64,000 nt of DNA from Aselliscus stoliczkanus (GCA_033961575.1 CM066736.1:78764852-78828851), one strand, 5' to 3'. Counted from the stretch's first letter, positions 1-13,202 are shown. Notes: generated by a model not told the origin, from the letters alone. Numbers and translations are program-made.

Positions 1-1390
1 TCAGGGTTATTGAATTAAGGAATTAGTTTTAGAAGGCTGTGTATCATTCCTGGAATCCTGAGAAAGGAAATTGAATATTAACCCCGTTCCCAACTATAAT
101 GCACAATTTATAGCCACATGAAGACTGAACCATATGGTGGAAACATTCTTTCATTCTCTAAGATTATTTTGTGTTGGGTGCCCCACATACAGCAGGTCTT
201 TTAACTGACTTGTCTTGTGCGATCAAAATAATAAAACATCTGTTGATAATAACCTTGAGAACAAATTGGTGCTTCCCAAACTTGCTTGAGCTATAAAACG
301 TCTACTGTAATAATGAATACAAGATGTAGAGGCAGCATTTTAAACATTCTGTCTCTGTATCTCTCAAACTCTCACTGTCTCTCTCTCTTTTTCGCATACA
401 CACACAAACACGCACACACATGCACTCACACACAAAATTTGGTCATGTCATCTCAAAAACATTATGCCTTCCAAAATTGCTGAAACCTCATTCGCAGAAA
501 ATTCTGCTTCGATTTGAATATGTGGCGCTATTTTTTTTAATGGTTTGAAGTATGGCTGTGAGTTCTTAAAAAGTTTACAAATGGAGATTAAATAACTATA
601 CTTAGGCAGTTTCATATGAAGCATGTCAAAGCTGCATAGTTTTAAAACCTCAGGAGAAAGTTGAGCCTTCTGAACATTTATGAGCCACCAATGGATTGCC
701 AGGCTCCAAACCACCACAGATTTTCCTGGCTGTCTGGTGAGTTGCCACAGCCTACACAATTGCAGCCAAAAGCATACTTTGTACTGGAAAATCTGTGATT
801 CTCATCACGATCACCCCTTTGCATGCCCTGGGACCACAGTCTGAATAGGATGAGAATATTGAATATTTTGTGCTGTTTTTGTTTCTGCTGTGCCCCCTCC
901 CTTCATCTCTGCTATCGGCATGAGGTCCCCTTGGGCAGATTAGGATCCTTAGTCGAAATTCCAAATGAGAAATACAGTGAAACATTTCTACCCCCTGCCT
1001 CAGATTAATGTAATGAGTGTAATAGACCTTTTTGCTCCCAGCAACTTGTTATCTGTTGTGTTATTGGACTTGAGTGGAGGCACACAAACTTTTAACAAGT
1101 GCTGTAGGTCTACGTCCTTTGATGCCTAGAGCCCTCCAGAGTGTCTGCTGTGACCATAAATGCAAAGTAACTTTCAGCCAACTACAAAGTTCCTGATCTA
1201 GTGTTTCCTGCCACATGGTGGCTGAAAGTCCCAGCTCTAGCCAGTTGTCTTTTGTTCATTCTTTTGCCTCATGAGCTCACTGCTAAAATTTTGCTCATTG
1301 TCTTTCCCAAGATTACCAAACTGTTGCCTTCACATCTTTAAAAAGTGGTCCACTAAATGAACATTTCTAAAATGTCATTTCCTTTTAACA
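1..1390. other. Unassigned intron sequence
   Basis: AT-rich to mixed sequence with a short CA-rich run near 400-435. I see no gene or clear repeat. Confidence 0.6.
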
Positions 1391-1394
1391 CAGA

Positions 1395-1725
1395 TGTGAT
1401 GATAATAGTAATAATAGTGCCTAAATATTTGCGATGTACTATCGAGGCCCACATTATTTTATGTACACTCCATAACTAACAATATTTAGATTTGTTCTTC
1501 TCATTTGGAAGATAGAAACACTAAAGATTGAGTAGTTAAGAAACTTAGATTTAAAATCGTATTTCTATTAATTAGTGGGGCCAGAATTCAGTCCCAGCTA
1601 TTTTGATTGCATCTGTCCATGTCCTTTTTCTTGCTATAAACCTATGTGGTAGAAGTTATTAAAACCCTTATACAGATGAAGAATCTGAGGCTAGCCAGTT
1701 AAGTGACTTACCTAGTGTATTAAAA
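1395..1725 (-). mobile_element. Two MIR fragments, antisense
   Basis: 1395-1610 and 1625-1725. Markers include GATGAAGAATCTGAGGCTAG and GTTAAGTGACTTACC. Confidence 0.55.
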
Positions 1726-1869
1726 AGTGAGAGAGAGAGAGAAAAATGATGCAGCTGTGTATCTCTAGAGCATTTTTCCTCCTCTAATATACTTGCCTTG
1801 GCATCACAATTTGTTTAACCAGAAATATCATTTACTATTCACACCTATTCAGTCACTGAGTCAGTTCCA

Positions 1870-2440
1870 TCTCTTTAATCTCTCTCAAATCCACCTATTT
1901 TCCCCCAGAAACACTACCTACTTCAGGCCACTGTCATTTCTCACCAGGATTACAGCAGCCTCCTAACTAGTCATTATGTCCCAGTCTTAAGTCTCCTTCA
2001 GTACATTATCCAGGCTGTAGCAAGCATGATTTTTCTTAAGATACGTCATGACTGGGATATTCATTAATCCCTATCGACTTTTAGGTAAAATCCAATCTTG
2101 GCTTCAAGCACATATGGTCTTATATGTTCTACCTATCACTTAAGCCTCCAGCTTATCTCTTACCATCCATTTCTTGAATCGTCTCCAGCCACGTGGTATG
2201 ACTTGGAGTTTCTGAAACTCAGAGTTCTCTTTTTCTCAGCTCTTCTTTTCTGTGAATGCTCTCCCTGAGGCGCCACCCGCTTTGCCTAACTATGCTTACT
2301 CAAACATCATGCTTGAGCTTAGGTATTGTCTTCTAGAAGCCTTCCCTGACACATCCCTTAAGTCTTTAGTGCCTTTCTCCTCCATCAGCCTCTTGAAAGT
2401 CCTCTGCCATGAAGACTTATGGGCCCTCTTCTAGAACTTA
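1870..2440 (+). mobile_element. L2 fragment, sense
   Basis: CACTGTCATTTCTCACCAGG, GTAAAATCCAATCTTGGCTT and GAAGCCTTCCCTGACACATC follow the end of L2 ORF2. Heavily mutated. Confidence 0.65.
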
Positions 2441-2659
2441 GAGTTGACCTCCTTGGTAGCTGCTCAAAATACTGTTAACAGCCCCAATGTTCTTGTCCTT
2501 CAAAAAAGAATACATATATTTAATTAAAACAAAAAAAATAGAGCATCCTAGTTGCCTTCTCTGTCACAATTATGCAGCCATTTATTTATAGGTGCACATT
2601 TCCCATTTTTCCAGAATCCATCTAGAGATGGGGTCAGATGTTGGTTGAGCCTCTGCTGG

Positions 2660-2900
2660 TTTAACAACATTCATTCAGTCAATCAATAGATATTTATTGA
2701 TCACCTACCATGTGTTTTTAGTCTCAGGGCATAGAAGTAAACAAAACACATAAAATCCTTACTCTCAAAGAGCTTATGTTCTAATGTAGGATACTTTAAA
2801 TAAACTAAATAAGTTAAATGAATAGCATTTTAGATGGCGATAAATGCTTTGGGGAAAAATAGAGCTGATTTACATTGATCTCAATTACTCAAACAGATAA
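2660..2900 (-). mobile_element. L2 3' end, antisense
   Basis: ATAGATATTTATTGATCACC, AGTAAACAAAACACATAAAA and AGAGCTTATGTTCTAATGTA are the complement of the L2 3' end. Confidence 0.7.
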
Positions 2901-3840
2901 AAGGCATTTGATATTTGCTCCTGATATGGGCATTGCTGGTCAAAATGGCCGTTGCCCTTCATCCCTTGACAAGAATGGATAAGTGATGTAATAACTACTC
3001 CCTACTAGTTGTGCTTCAGGCACCTTCTGAAAAGTAGAAGGATGGAATTAGCAGGTGTTGTCCTTACCCGAACCATCAGGAGCAGTGGAACAGGCTTAAA
3101 AACAGTAGCTGTCTCACATTATGTTACTTTGCACACACATACACCTAACAAAGGAGGTATTTGGGGACAAGACTACATGTGATAGAACTCTATTTTTATC
3201 TCAGCAGATGCTATGATAAAATATTTGGTTCCAGGAACAGGGCCTATTTCACTGGTGACTGGGAACTGACAAGGTCAGAGGGCACTGTATGTGTGCCCAT
3301 ATGGGTGTTCAGAAGGAAAAAGCTAAGCTTTAAGTATGAATGTGCTTCTGAGCTCTGGTGAGGCCTGAAATAAGATCCTGACCACTTGTGTACTTCTCCT
3401 CAGAGTCCCATAGCTTCCCAAGCTTTGAGAAGCAGCACTTTTCAACCCACATTAAAATAACCTCTTTTCTTTGGGACTATGAAAAGAGTCCAAGGAAATG
3501 AACTATATAGTTGCTGTGAAGATGTAATTGCCAAAGCAATCTGTTTATTCCTTCTTCCTGAGGAAGACTCTTTCTGCTTTACTTCTTTGGTCTGGTCAGG
3601 AACCTTCCCAATAACACGTAGGCACATATCACACTGTATCTTAACTGCTTCTTTTCTGTCAGTAACCCCAACCCATCCTTCTGTTAAACTAGACTTCCTT
3701 GAGGGCAGTATAATTCATTGCTGAATTTCAAGCATCTAGCAGATGGTAGGCACCTAGTAAGAAATACATAAAGGAAGAAAAAAATGGGTATCTAATAAGG
3801 TAGGGAATTCATATCACAGAATCAGAAAATATAGGAGCTG
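2900..3840. other. Unassigned intron sequence
   Basis: Mixed composition. Overlapping frames of 60-80 codons on both strands at 3161-3724 have no recognisable protein. Nothing else seen. Confidence 0.6.
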
Positions 3841-3960
3841 GAGAATGTTGACAGGTAATTCAACCCTATGATTTGATTTTGATAGATGAGGAAACTAGGG
3901 TATCACAGAGGTACAAGAACTTACTCAGAGTCAACGTAGGAACCTAATATTGGGACAAAA
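3840..3960 (-). mobile_element. MIR fragment, antisense
   Basis: GATAGATGAGGAAACTAGGG and GAACTTACTCAGAGTCA. Confidence 0.6.
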
Positions 3961-4176
3961 AATATATACTCCATATCATTTCTTGCTTAGGTAGGAAATT
4001 TCTGATTATGATATATACTAATAAAACATATCCTCTTTTGTGCAATCAGAAATAAAATTATTAATTGTATTGTGAGATACTTTTTAAATGATGATTAACT
4101 TCTTCCATGGTATGTTTCATATGTGATTTGGATACAACTTGAAGCTAAAACAGAATGCTTGAAATAAAAAACTAAA

Positions 4177-4293
4177 GGGGCGGCCGAGTGACGCGGTAGT
4201 TAAGCGCTAGCTTGGGATGCCATCGGCCCTGATTCGGGTCCCACATATAAGGACTAATGACATTGCCCTCAAAAACACAAACAAACAAACAAG
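4177..4293 (+). mobile_element. Short tRNA-derived bat SINE, diverged copy
   Basis: Short-SINE copy with an A box-like GGTAGTTAAGCGCTAG and B box-like GATTCGGGTCCC, ending in CTCAAAAACACAAACAAACA. Duplications AAAACTAAA at 4168-4176 and 4294-4302. It is more diverged than the other copies. Confidence 0.85.
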
Positions 4294-4525
4294 AAAACTA
4301 AAAAAAAAAAAATCCTATGAATATTTAACAAGGACAGCCTCCTATCACCAAAACAAGCCGTTCTGAGATCATACTTCTATCAGTTTCCTTGTCCTTACTC
4401 CAGGAAATCATGGGGCATTAGTTAGGCCTCCAGAACTAAAAACATCAAGAACAGGAGTAGAATATATCCCTCCTTTATTTGCATTGGAATGTTCATTCTG
4501 TTCCCTTGTAAATATTAGAATTTTG

Positions 4526-4528
<3 letters not shown>

Positions 4529-4580
<52 letters not shown>
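4529..4580 (+). repeat. (AC)n microsatellite
   Basis: About 26 uninterrupted AC units. Confidence 0.97.
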
Positions 4581-4582
<2 letters not shown>

Positions 4583-4944
4583 AGCCTTGTGACCTCACAT
4601 CATCACTATTTCAGAGGAGCAACATTTGAGATAAACATATTCCTTCAAACTTCCTGCCAGTTGTCCATGTCACAGTATTGCAATCTTAGCTTAGCTATTT
4701 CAACTTTTAATTTTTTTTTACAGCTTTTCAATATATTTGCAATGACCTTTGGTCAATGGCAATAACCTTCTCACCTAACTTCTATAAATATAGTTTTCCT
4801 TTAAATATATTCCAGTTTTTGGTCCTGATCATTTTGATTTCTTTCCTCCAATTCCTAAAAAGACTCACAGATACATTCACACCTTGAAAACCCAAGATTG
4901 AAAAAATATACTAATTCTTCGGCTGAAATGCTGTTTCATCCATT

Positions 4945-5225
4945 TTTGCCTAGTAACTTGCAGCCACCATTCAGGTCTTGGTTTAACCGTTACTTTCTCA
5001 AAGAAGCTCTCTCTGACCTTTGAATCTAGATGAGCCAGCTCCTGTTGTTATTCTCTCCCACATACTTGTGGGTTTCTTTCTATTTGCTTATTTCTCTTTT
5101 TAATGCCTGCCTCTACCATTAAACATTAAACTCTGTGAAAGAAGATACCATCCTTGTTTTGTTCGCCAGTGACTATGTAGCATCTAGTACAGCACCCTGC
5201 ACATAGTAGGTTCTCAATAAATTAA
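4945..5225 (+). mobile_element. L2 3' end, sense
   Basis: AGAAGCTCTCTCTGACCTTT, CAGCACCCTGCACATAGTAG and TCTCAATAAATTA are L2 3' end landmarks. Confidence 0.7.
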
Positions 5226-5583
5226 GAGGGACATTAAAAGAAGAAAATTTTTGTAAGTTTTGAGTAATGAAAATTCATCTTTTTTTTTTTACTTTTTTTT
5301 AAATGTACCATTGTTTGGTGTTCACTTTAATAAGCAATGTGCGTATTCAGGAATCATTGCCAACTTGGAGAGCAAGAATACAGTATGGAGACAAATAATT
5401 TTATCATGCTTACTATGTTCTTCCCTAAACACCTCTCTATCACTCTTTCATTACATGTTAGAATTTTGTAAACACAAACTCAAAGCCACGAAATACTAGA
5501 TATCCTGCTAACACCTTGGTGAAACTGCTCTGCCCACAGCAGTAATTCAGCGTGAAATCCACTGTTTTTAAAACTCAGGATAG

Positions 5584-5670
5584 AGCCGGCTGAGTGGCGT
5601 GGTGGTTAAGCGCTGGCTTGGGAAGCCAGCGGCCCCGGTTCGGGTCCCACATATGAGGGCCAGTGACACT

Positions 5671-5697
<27 letters not shown>
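5584..5697 (+). mobile_element. Short tRNA-derived bat SINE, young copy
   Basis: GTGGTTAAGCGCTGGCTTGG and CCCCGGTTCGGGTCCC give a tRNA-like head with pol III A and B boxes, followed by ATATGAGGGCCAGTGACACT and a pure A-tail. Perfect duplications AAAACTCAGGATAG lie at 5570-5583 and 5698-5711. A tRNA-Ser-like ancestor is possible. The family is probably Rhin-1-like, by recollection only. Confidence 0.92.
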
Positions 5698-5701
<4 letters not shown>

Positions 5702-6176
5702 CTCAGGATAGGCAGTGCATATGCCTAGGATCTTTGATAATCTCCTCCAGCCATTGAACTAACCAATCTGAACCAAAGCTAAAGCCAGGACAGAAGCACT
5801 TTGAGCCTTGCTTTTGATATACATAACTGTCTAGAATGAAGAAAGGATTGGAAAGCTTCATGTGAGGCATCAAAATTGAAGTAATTTTTTTTCACTGATT
5901 CTTTATCCCTCAACCCAAACCCTTCTTCCTACTTTTGCATATGTGGCCCAGTGTGGTCATGTCTGAGGCACCTTTCCATCTGCATGCATGACTCCACCTC
6001 ACACCTGCTCTGCTACATGTGAATGTGGTTCATCGTTATAATCCTAGTGCTCTAGTACTTGACTGAGAGAAGACAGTTGACAAATAATAGCTGGATGAAT
6101 TAAATTTTATGGGGTACCAAAAATAGAGCCCATGTATGTGTGTATGTGTGTGTTCATGTGTATGTATCTGTATATA

Positions 6177-6381
6177 CAGAAGGTGCCAAAAAAATGTATG
6201 CACATTTTCAGAAAGAAAAAAACTGTATTAAAATTGTAATACAATGAGTGATGTTGACATTCATTTGATTAATGCCATCTTTTGAATGAACCTCATACTA
6301 CACATTGCTACCATAGTTCAACTTCAAAAGTAACACGTAGATAACATCTCTTAAAATGTGTACATTTTTTGGCATCCCTGG
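6177..6381 (+). mobile_element. MITE with 30-bp terminal inverted repeats, TA-flanked
   Basis: Left end AAGGTGCCAAAAAAATGTAT pairs with the right end ACATTTTTTGGCATCCC, and both continue into GCACATTTT / AAAATGTGT. TA lies on each side. The 205-bp length and lack of coding fit a non-autonomous Tc1/mariner-like element. The minus-strand frame through it is a shadow. Confidence 0.75.
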
Positions 6382-6389
6382 TATATGTG

Positions 6390-8855
6390 CTTGTGTATGC
6401 ACACACACGTACGCACACACACACATGCACAAATCTACTCAAAAGATGCAAATCTACTTTGGGGGATACTAAGGCATATTTATTGTTAGAACATGGGAGC
6501 TTTATCATAGGCTTCAGTAATCTAAGCTGGCTCATCTCCCTCTTCACTCATTTCTCTCTTCCCTGCCTCTCTACTTTGGACCACAGTTCCTCCATTCCTA
6601 AACATACCCATGTTTCCTAGAGAAAGTTGCCTCCTTCCCTCTGTATGGGAACTTAATCCTTTTGTTCTTTCAGAAGCAGCATCACCACTTATCTTCTCCA
6701 TGATGCCTCTTTAGCCTGTGTCAGAAAAGATGTGCCCAGCTCTGGCTGACATAATCAGGGACACACATTGTGCTACAGAGATACTTTCCCACTTACTGAA
6801 AACATGTATGTGCAGGGTTTCCTCACTTCATTATCTGTACTGCACCATTTTGACCCGGTACACTCAAATATGTTTGTGTGCTGAATGGTGACCTCCCCTT
6901 TAGCAAATATGTTCTCTGTGTGGTTGTTTCTCAGAACAGGTAGTTCCATGTGAAATCTGAGATGCTTCCCTAAAAGCAGGGTGAAGAGAATCATTTGAGC
7001 CCATTTACTTCTAAGTTTACAAGTATACATTTCATGCATTTTACCCTCTGGTTTGTTTTTTGTCCATTTTGGAAACATGGTGGTTTATTTGTGCTATTAT
7101 GACCTTTAGGTCACAAACTGGAATACTAAATGGAATACTAAAGAAGCAATGGTATATGATTGTTTTACCCTAATAGTTGCTTAGGAATGATTATTCTTGT
7201 ATAAATAAACAGCTTCTTTATATATGTACATATTTGCTAAGTCCTTACAGAGTAGAGATTGCCCTTATAGCAACTATGCCCTGTATTTCTTTCTATCCTT
7301 GACAATGCCTAATATAAATCTTTACCTGGTGTAGGTGTTGGCGAAGGTGTGATTTTTTTTCTCCTGTTCCCAGGGGGATTAGCGAGTATGTAACTTGTCT
7401 TCCTATGTAGAAAAAAAATGTTGCAATGATATTTTTAAGGCTGTCATAAGTGGATTCATTTTGAAATATTTTATTAATTTTTAAAACTTTTGTGTAGATT
7501 GTATTAAATTCATATCCCCCATTTTAGATTACAATGTGTCAATCTAGGTTAGGCCTGCCATTTTGTGTGTCATGGAATATATTCATTATATGTTATCTCA
7601 AAAATAATATTTTTTGTAATTGGTAAATCTAGGGAATAGCGTTATAAACTAGAACTTTTGTGAAATTAGTAAGTACTTAGTATAGTACTAAATACAGTAT
7701 TAATACTTTTTATTAGTACTTGCATAAGTATTAAATATTTGAGATAGTATTAAGAACTGTATTACTATATGTTAATAGTTTTATGAAAATTCTAAACTTA
7801 GAAATAGAGAAAGAGTAGGTTTCTGCAAATATAGTCACTTTTTTGAGAGAGAATTCATAGGTCACTCACTTTTAAGAAATTTGTTTAGGGAGCAGATAGG
7901 TGTAGGGAAAATGCATAAAACTCCTTTAAGACTATATGATCACAAAGTGTAGGTCTTATTCACTGTAAGCCTTATAGTTGAGATTAGAAGTATCCCCTCA
8001 GTTTTTCTATAAAAGAATGTGAAAATACTTAAAAATTCCAGGTTACATGAACTTCAAGCATCTTTTACTTTCTAAGGAAAAGCAACTATTAACTCCTTGT
8101 CTTATCATGTGCCCTTCCACATGCCATGGCTGTTCTGAATCAGAATGCTGGCTGTCTCCATCATGCACTCTTCATAATACATCATTTGGCAGTGAAGTTG
8201 TACGCAGCATTCACATTTGAGAAGTATTGAGAAATGTAAGTTAGGTATTGACATTTGGGGGATGTTTGCATAGTTTACTGCATAATTAAAATTGGAATCA
8301 TCATGGGACATTAAGATCACAGGCTTAGGTTTCTCACAAATGCCCTCCCTCGTGCTGCCACCCTCTTAAAGCTGAAGGACCTTAGAGAAACTATTTCACT
8401 CTTTGGGCCTATGTCTGTAAATATATAGAGGTTCCGTTAGACAACCTCTTAGTCCTTCCCAGATTTAAAAGTTTTCTTCTAGGCCTAAAGGATTGAATCT
8501 GTGATATTGCATCTAAATACCTTCTCTTTAGTTATTCTGGGGGGTAGGAGGGGGAGGGAACCTGTTAAAGAAAACCACCTGTTCAGACTCCTGAAACATT
8601 TTTCCCCTGACCCAGTTGGTGTACTGCTTCATTTCATTTTTATCTGCCATACAGTGAATAACTTTGGTTGAGTTCAGGATCATTAAGCTAAAATAAAAAG
8701 ACTGCTTTTAAGAACACTAATTGACAGCTTAGAAGTCTCTAGCAGTACATGCAAAATGAAGTGACTTATTTTATAAATGGTATGCTGAACTCTGAAGTTA
8801 AAAATACTTTTAAAATCCATGCACATTTGTTCAACTCAAACTGCTGCCTTGCACA

Positions 8856-8860
<5 letters not shown>
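6390..8860. other. Unassigned AT-rich intron
   Basis: 7600-7800 is very AT-rich with imperfect AGTATTAA-type iterations. A 101-codon minus frame at 6773-7078 is unassigned. Confidence 0.6.

Positions 8861-8899
<39 letters not shown>
8861..8899 (+). repeat. (TG)n microsatellite
   Basis: About 19 TG units, nearly pure. Confidence 0.95.
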
Positions 8900-9534
8900 G
8901 TGTTTAATGTATGGTTCATGGTTTACCAGATGCACAGCCTTAGTTGATTATGTCATTCAAGTGGATATTACTGTCTAAATGTCTGATTGATCCAGTTAGC
9001 CAAAAACTAAAATTTCTTGCCTCATGGTGCAACTAAGGGGAGTAATCTTGAATATATTAGAGATAATTCCAATGTAAACTGATAAAATTAAAAAGGAATC
9101 TGAGAGAGAAAAATAAAATAAGAAAAGTTGGATTTATACAGTCATACATATATCATCCACATCTCTAGCAGGAAGAGTTGTTTTTGTTATTGGTAAGCCC
9201 CTAACTGGTAAATAGCTGTTTGAAATTTACAACTGACAGTAAATATATAGGTAATGGTAAAATACAGAATTGTATGAGAAATCAATAATGTAAAAATGTT
9301 ATCAGTAAAATGCAGTGAATCAATAAGGGAAATGTTCCAATAAAGTATACATTGACAGTATTTAGCTTAGTAAATTAAAGCAGGTCAGTTTTTCATAAGC
9401 AAACATAGGATATAACTAACTGGACAGATTCCTAAGTACACATTTATTGATAATAGATCTGGGCCCCAACTACTAGTCTAACATTATGTCACATGCTCCT
9501 ACCTACCCAGTTGTCTACTCCTACCATATGGCTT

Positions 9535-10330
9535 AGAGTTCATTTATTAAAGCACCTACTGTGTACTGGCACAGCTGTATGCCCTGGGGCTATAAGTGAA
9601 TAAGCAAAATATCCCTGACTCAATGTAATAAACATTCTAAAGTAAGAAGACCTTCAATAAATAAGCAAACAAAAGTTTTACAGTAAGTTAGAAGGTTTTA
9701 AGGATTGTTAGGCTTGAATTCTGTCTCCTGCCACTTCCCACCCCCAAAAAAAGATTATGCCTAACCCCCAATACCTGTGAATGTGACCTCATATGAAAAT
9801 AAGTTCTTTTAGATGATCATGTTAAGATGAGGTCATGGGGGGGAGGACCCTAATCCAATATGACTGCTGTGCTTATAAAGAGGGACATTTAGACAGAGAC
9901 AAACATGCACACAGGAAGAATGCTACATGATGATGAAGGCAGAGATCAGTGTGATGCCAGGGAATGCCAAAGATTGCCAGGAAACCAAGGAGAGAGACAG
10001 AACAGATAGATTCTCCTTCACAGTCATCAGGAGGAATCAACCTTGACATCCCCTTTATCTCAAACTTCTAGCCTCCAAAATTGTGAAATAATGAATTCCC
10101 GTTAAGTCACCCAATTTGTCTTGCTTTGTTACAGCAGCACTAGCAAACTAATACAAGAAGAAAAATGATGTAGGGGAGGGAGATGGAAAGTGTCAGGAGT
10201 TGAAATTTTAAGTGATGTGACCAGGGATCACTGAAAAGATGGCATTCGAGCAAAGACCTGAAGGTGAGGGAGCAAACTCTACAAATGATCAGAGGGACAG
10301 CAAGTACAAAATGACTGCATGACAAGTGAA
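9535..10330 (-). mobile_element. L2 fragment, antisense, split by an MLT1 LTR
   Basis: 9535-9705 (AAGCACCTACTGTGTACTGG) and 10156-10330 (GAGCAAAGACCTGAAGGTGA) are consecutive L2 parts on either side of the LTR. Confidence 0.65.
9706..10155 (+). mobile_element. MaLR LTR (MLT1 type), plus strand
   Basis: It begins TGTTAGGCTTGAATTCTGTC and ends GCAAACTAATACA, with the diagnostic ACCCTAATCCAATATGACTG and CTTATAAAGAGG between. It splits an L2 fragment (9535-9705 and 10156-10330). Confidence 0.85.
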
Positions 10331-10457
10331 GCTGGCATTTCCCAGTAATAGACAGTGGTCAGAGAGATTGATAACGTGGGAGATGGGAAGAAATGAAATC
10401 TCAGAGAGATTGGGGGATCACATTGTCTCAGACAAGGAGTGCCTCGCAAATGCTTGG

Positions 10458-11090
10458 GTCCCAGGGCTCTTGCAGTTATTTATACTCTTAAAATTATTGA
10501 GGAGATTGAAGAGCTTGTGCTTATGTGGCTTATTTTTATTTTTTTTTAATTTTATTAGGGAACTGGGGGAGGAGAACAGCCAAGTTGTTGTCTTCAGTTT
10601 TAGTTGTGGAGGGCAGAGCTAGCTTAGTTCCAGGTCCACTCACCATCCTGCTGGCCGTCTGCAGTTCTTGGCCGCTCAGCTCAAAGTGCCGTGTTCAATC
10701 TTAGCTGTGGGTGGGAGTAGCCCATCATCCCCTGCAGGAGTCAAGCTGGAAACCTTGTTGTTAGGAGCACATGCTTTCACCAGCTGAGCTATCCTGCCGC
10801 CTATTGGCAGCTCAGTGTCAGCTCAGCTCAGGCACTGCTCTCTGGCCCATGTGGAAATCGAACCAGTGACCCTGTTGCTCAGAGCTCACACTCTTAACCA
10901 GTTGAGCCACTCAGCCAGCCCATGGCTTATGTTTATACTGACATTCACTGACTTAGAAATGAAACCCAATAAATTTTAAAACTATTAATTTATTTTAAAA
11001 TGACGATAAAAACCCATTGTATGTTAATATGGTAGCACTTTTATGAAAAAAATAACTATATTTTCTAAATAAAATTTTGTGAGAAGAGCA
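10458..11090. mobile_element. Old interspersed repeat, first copy (split by a SINE)
   Basis: TACTCTTAAAATTATTGAGG and, beyond the SINE, TTTATGAAAAAAATAACTAT..GTGAGAAGAG match 29165-29400 of this window. It may be a hAT-type DNA transposon; the family was not identified. Confidence 0.5.
10539..10922 (-). mobile_element. Composite VES-like bat SINE, minus strand
   Basis: Tail complement TTTTATTAGGGAACTGGGGG, then tRNA-like modules with anticodon-arm remnants (TCACCAGCTGAGCTATCCTG, CTTAACCAGTTGAGCCACTC). Duplications TGGCTTATTTTTA and TGGCTTATGTTTA. It interrupts an older repeat (10458-11090). The open frame in it is not a gene. Confidence 0.85.
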
Positions 11091-11260
11091 GGCTTACTCC
11101 AAGATGTGTGACCTTGGGCAAGTTACTAACTTTTCTGTGTCAGTTTTCTTATCAGTTTTCTTTCTTTCTAGCTCATCAGGTTGCTGGAAAATTAAATGAG
11201 AAAATGCAGCTAAAACACTTATCATGGCATAGTGTGTAGAAAGTACCCTTTGGGCATTGC
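11085..11260 (+). mobile_element. MIR fragment, sense
   Basis: TGTGACCTTGGGCAAGTTAC and AATTAAATGAGAAAATGCA. Confidence 0.75.
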
Positions 11261-11999
11261 CTATTACTTTGTGGCTTTTATTATCATTATTTATAATTAC
11301 ATGTAAAAATCAGTGTCAACAGTGAGGACACTGAACACCTATTAAGTGCAGGCCACTGTCCCCGGTTGTTGAGAGAAGACAAAGTTAATTGAGTCCCTGT
11401 TTCCAGATGCCCATAATCTAATTTGAAAGGAATGATGTGTAAAATAGTATTTTATATTAATTCTCTATACCATTTGTAATTTCTCTCTAAATTATTATCA
11501 TATATATATAGGTATTTTATATTTTCTGCAAGATAATACAAGATGATGTCTGTAAACTTCAAAATAAGTTGCAGGGAGAGAATATAAGTGTTCAGAAAAG
11601 AATACTGGAATTATAGGAAGTTCTTGCTATGGATATGGCATTTGCTGTATTACATAAACAGGGTAAGTAGAGAGAACAAAGAAAGGCATTCCAGGCCGCT
11701 GAAATGAGGAGTAAAATAAATCAAGATGGGCCAGTACTGGTATATTCAAGCAATAATGAATAAAGTAATACTTTGTAAAAAATAAAAATAAATAAAATTA
11801 TAACTAAAAGAGCTCATGGAGCATTAGTAGAAGCAGGACTGGAAAGGTTGTTAGCCCAGAGCTGAATGTGAATGGAACCTTGTGATCACTAGGAAGTACT
11901 GGAATCTACATCAGAACCTGGTACCCTGCTGAGTTCTACCCTAGCCTTAAACAGCTGGCTGCATCTTGTGGATTTCCTCCTCAAGCCCTCACTCTAGTG

Positions 12000-12155
12000 G
12001 TTTATAATACTCCTCTCTGGAGTCAGGCAATCGAGTTCAAATTCCAGTGCATCCATTCATTTTCTCTGTGCCTGTTTCAACATCTCTAAAATAGGGAGAA
12101 TAACACTGCCCACTTCACCGAGTTACTGTGAAAATCAAATGAAATCACGCATGGA
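12000..12155 (+). mobile_element. MIR fragment, sense
   Basis: GGAGTCAGGCAATCGAGTTC, CTAAAATAGGGAGAATAACA. Confidence 0.75.
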
Positions 12156-13040
12156 AAACTTACCACTGCACAGGTTAACACTATCATGGGCCCGTTGCCA
12201 CCCTGTTGAGGCCCATGGAAAAATACAAGAATCTTCAGGAATTTCCAACCCCTTCCCTTTTCCATCCATCATTCTCATTTCTCACTCCCCGGGAACCATT
12301 CACTGCGACTCACCTACCCTTGGTCATTCATGAACTCAACAAACATTTACTGTTGTCCCTATGTGTGCCACATATTACTGCGTGTTCTGATGATCTATTA
12401 CAGTCCCTTCAATAATTCTTTAAACAAGAGTCTAGGTGCCCTGTGATGGTCAGATCCACAGTAAGCACACTTTTAGTACGCTCCATTGCCTTCCTGGACT
12501 TCTCTCAAGTCTTGTCACCACTGTTACTCAAGTTAGATTTAGGCAAAGAATGAGAGGGCGATTTGAACTAGCCCCATTGCTCTCATAAATCATCAGAAAA
12601 AATCGGGGGGAGTTATGAATGTTATGAGAAAACAATGTCAGTATTAATGGAGTTGTAGGAAAATGTAAATGGCCATGCACTTTAGTGGGAATGTAACATT
12701 CTCTAAACAGTATTTCCAAGGCCTGCTTACAAACTCGATTGCCACTTAAATAAACACTATTAATAAATACCAAGCTAAGAATATGCATTGAAACACCTGT
12801 GCATATGCATTTAGTTACTTGTTCGAGAAAGGACAGAAAACAGACATATGGGTGATTTATCTTCTGAAAAGAGGAACTTCATAGAGAGAAGCTTTACACT
12901 AGTGCAAATAGCACAAATGAATTTCCACAAAACCAAAATACTCTATTAACTAATAAGGTCCACTGGAATCATAAAATAATACAGAATTCTATTTTGAGAC
13001 TGCAGTTAAATTCTATAATTAATATGAGGTCATCAGATTT
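12155..13040. other. Unassigned intron sequence
   Basis: No repeat or gene recognised; 12160-12420 is pyrimidine-rich on the plus strand. Confidence 0.6.
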
Positions 13041-13041
13041 G

Positions 13042-13104
13042 TATATCTGCCTTAGTCCTAAATTTTTATATCTGCCATAGTCCTAAGTTTTTATATCTGC
13101 CTTA
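13042..13104 (+). repeat. Three tandem 25-bp units
   Basis: TATATCTGCC(T/A)TAGTCCTAA occurs at 13042 and 13067, and TATATCTGCCTTAG at 13092. Just upstream of a related AT-rich minisatellite. Confidence 0.85.
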
Positions 13105-13202
13105 GATGAAGATTCTAGTCTGTTTTAATTTTGGCTTATACATGCTATTAGACTTCAGTAACTTTGAAAGATAATTCCAAAAACAGAAATTTTTTTTAAA
13201 AA

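Noticed and set aside
4484..4765. 93-codon frame with a long TH repeat
   Set aside because: Produced by the AC microsatellite.
5600..5660. tRNA gene-like A and B boxes
   Set aside because: They belong to SINE heads; they lack a complete cloverleaf and are followed by SINE body and A-tail.
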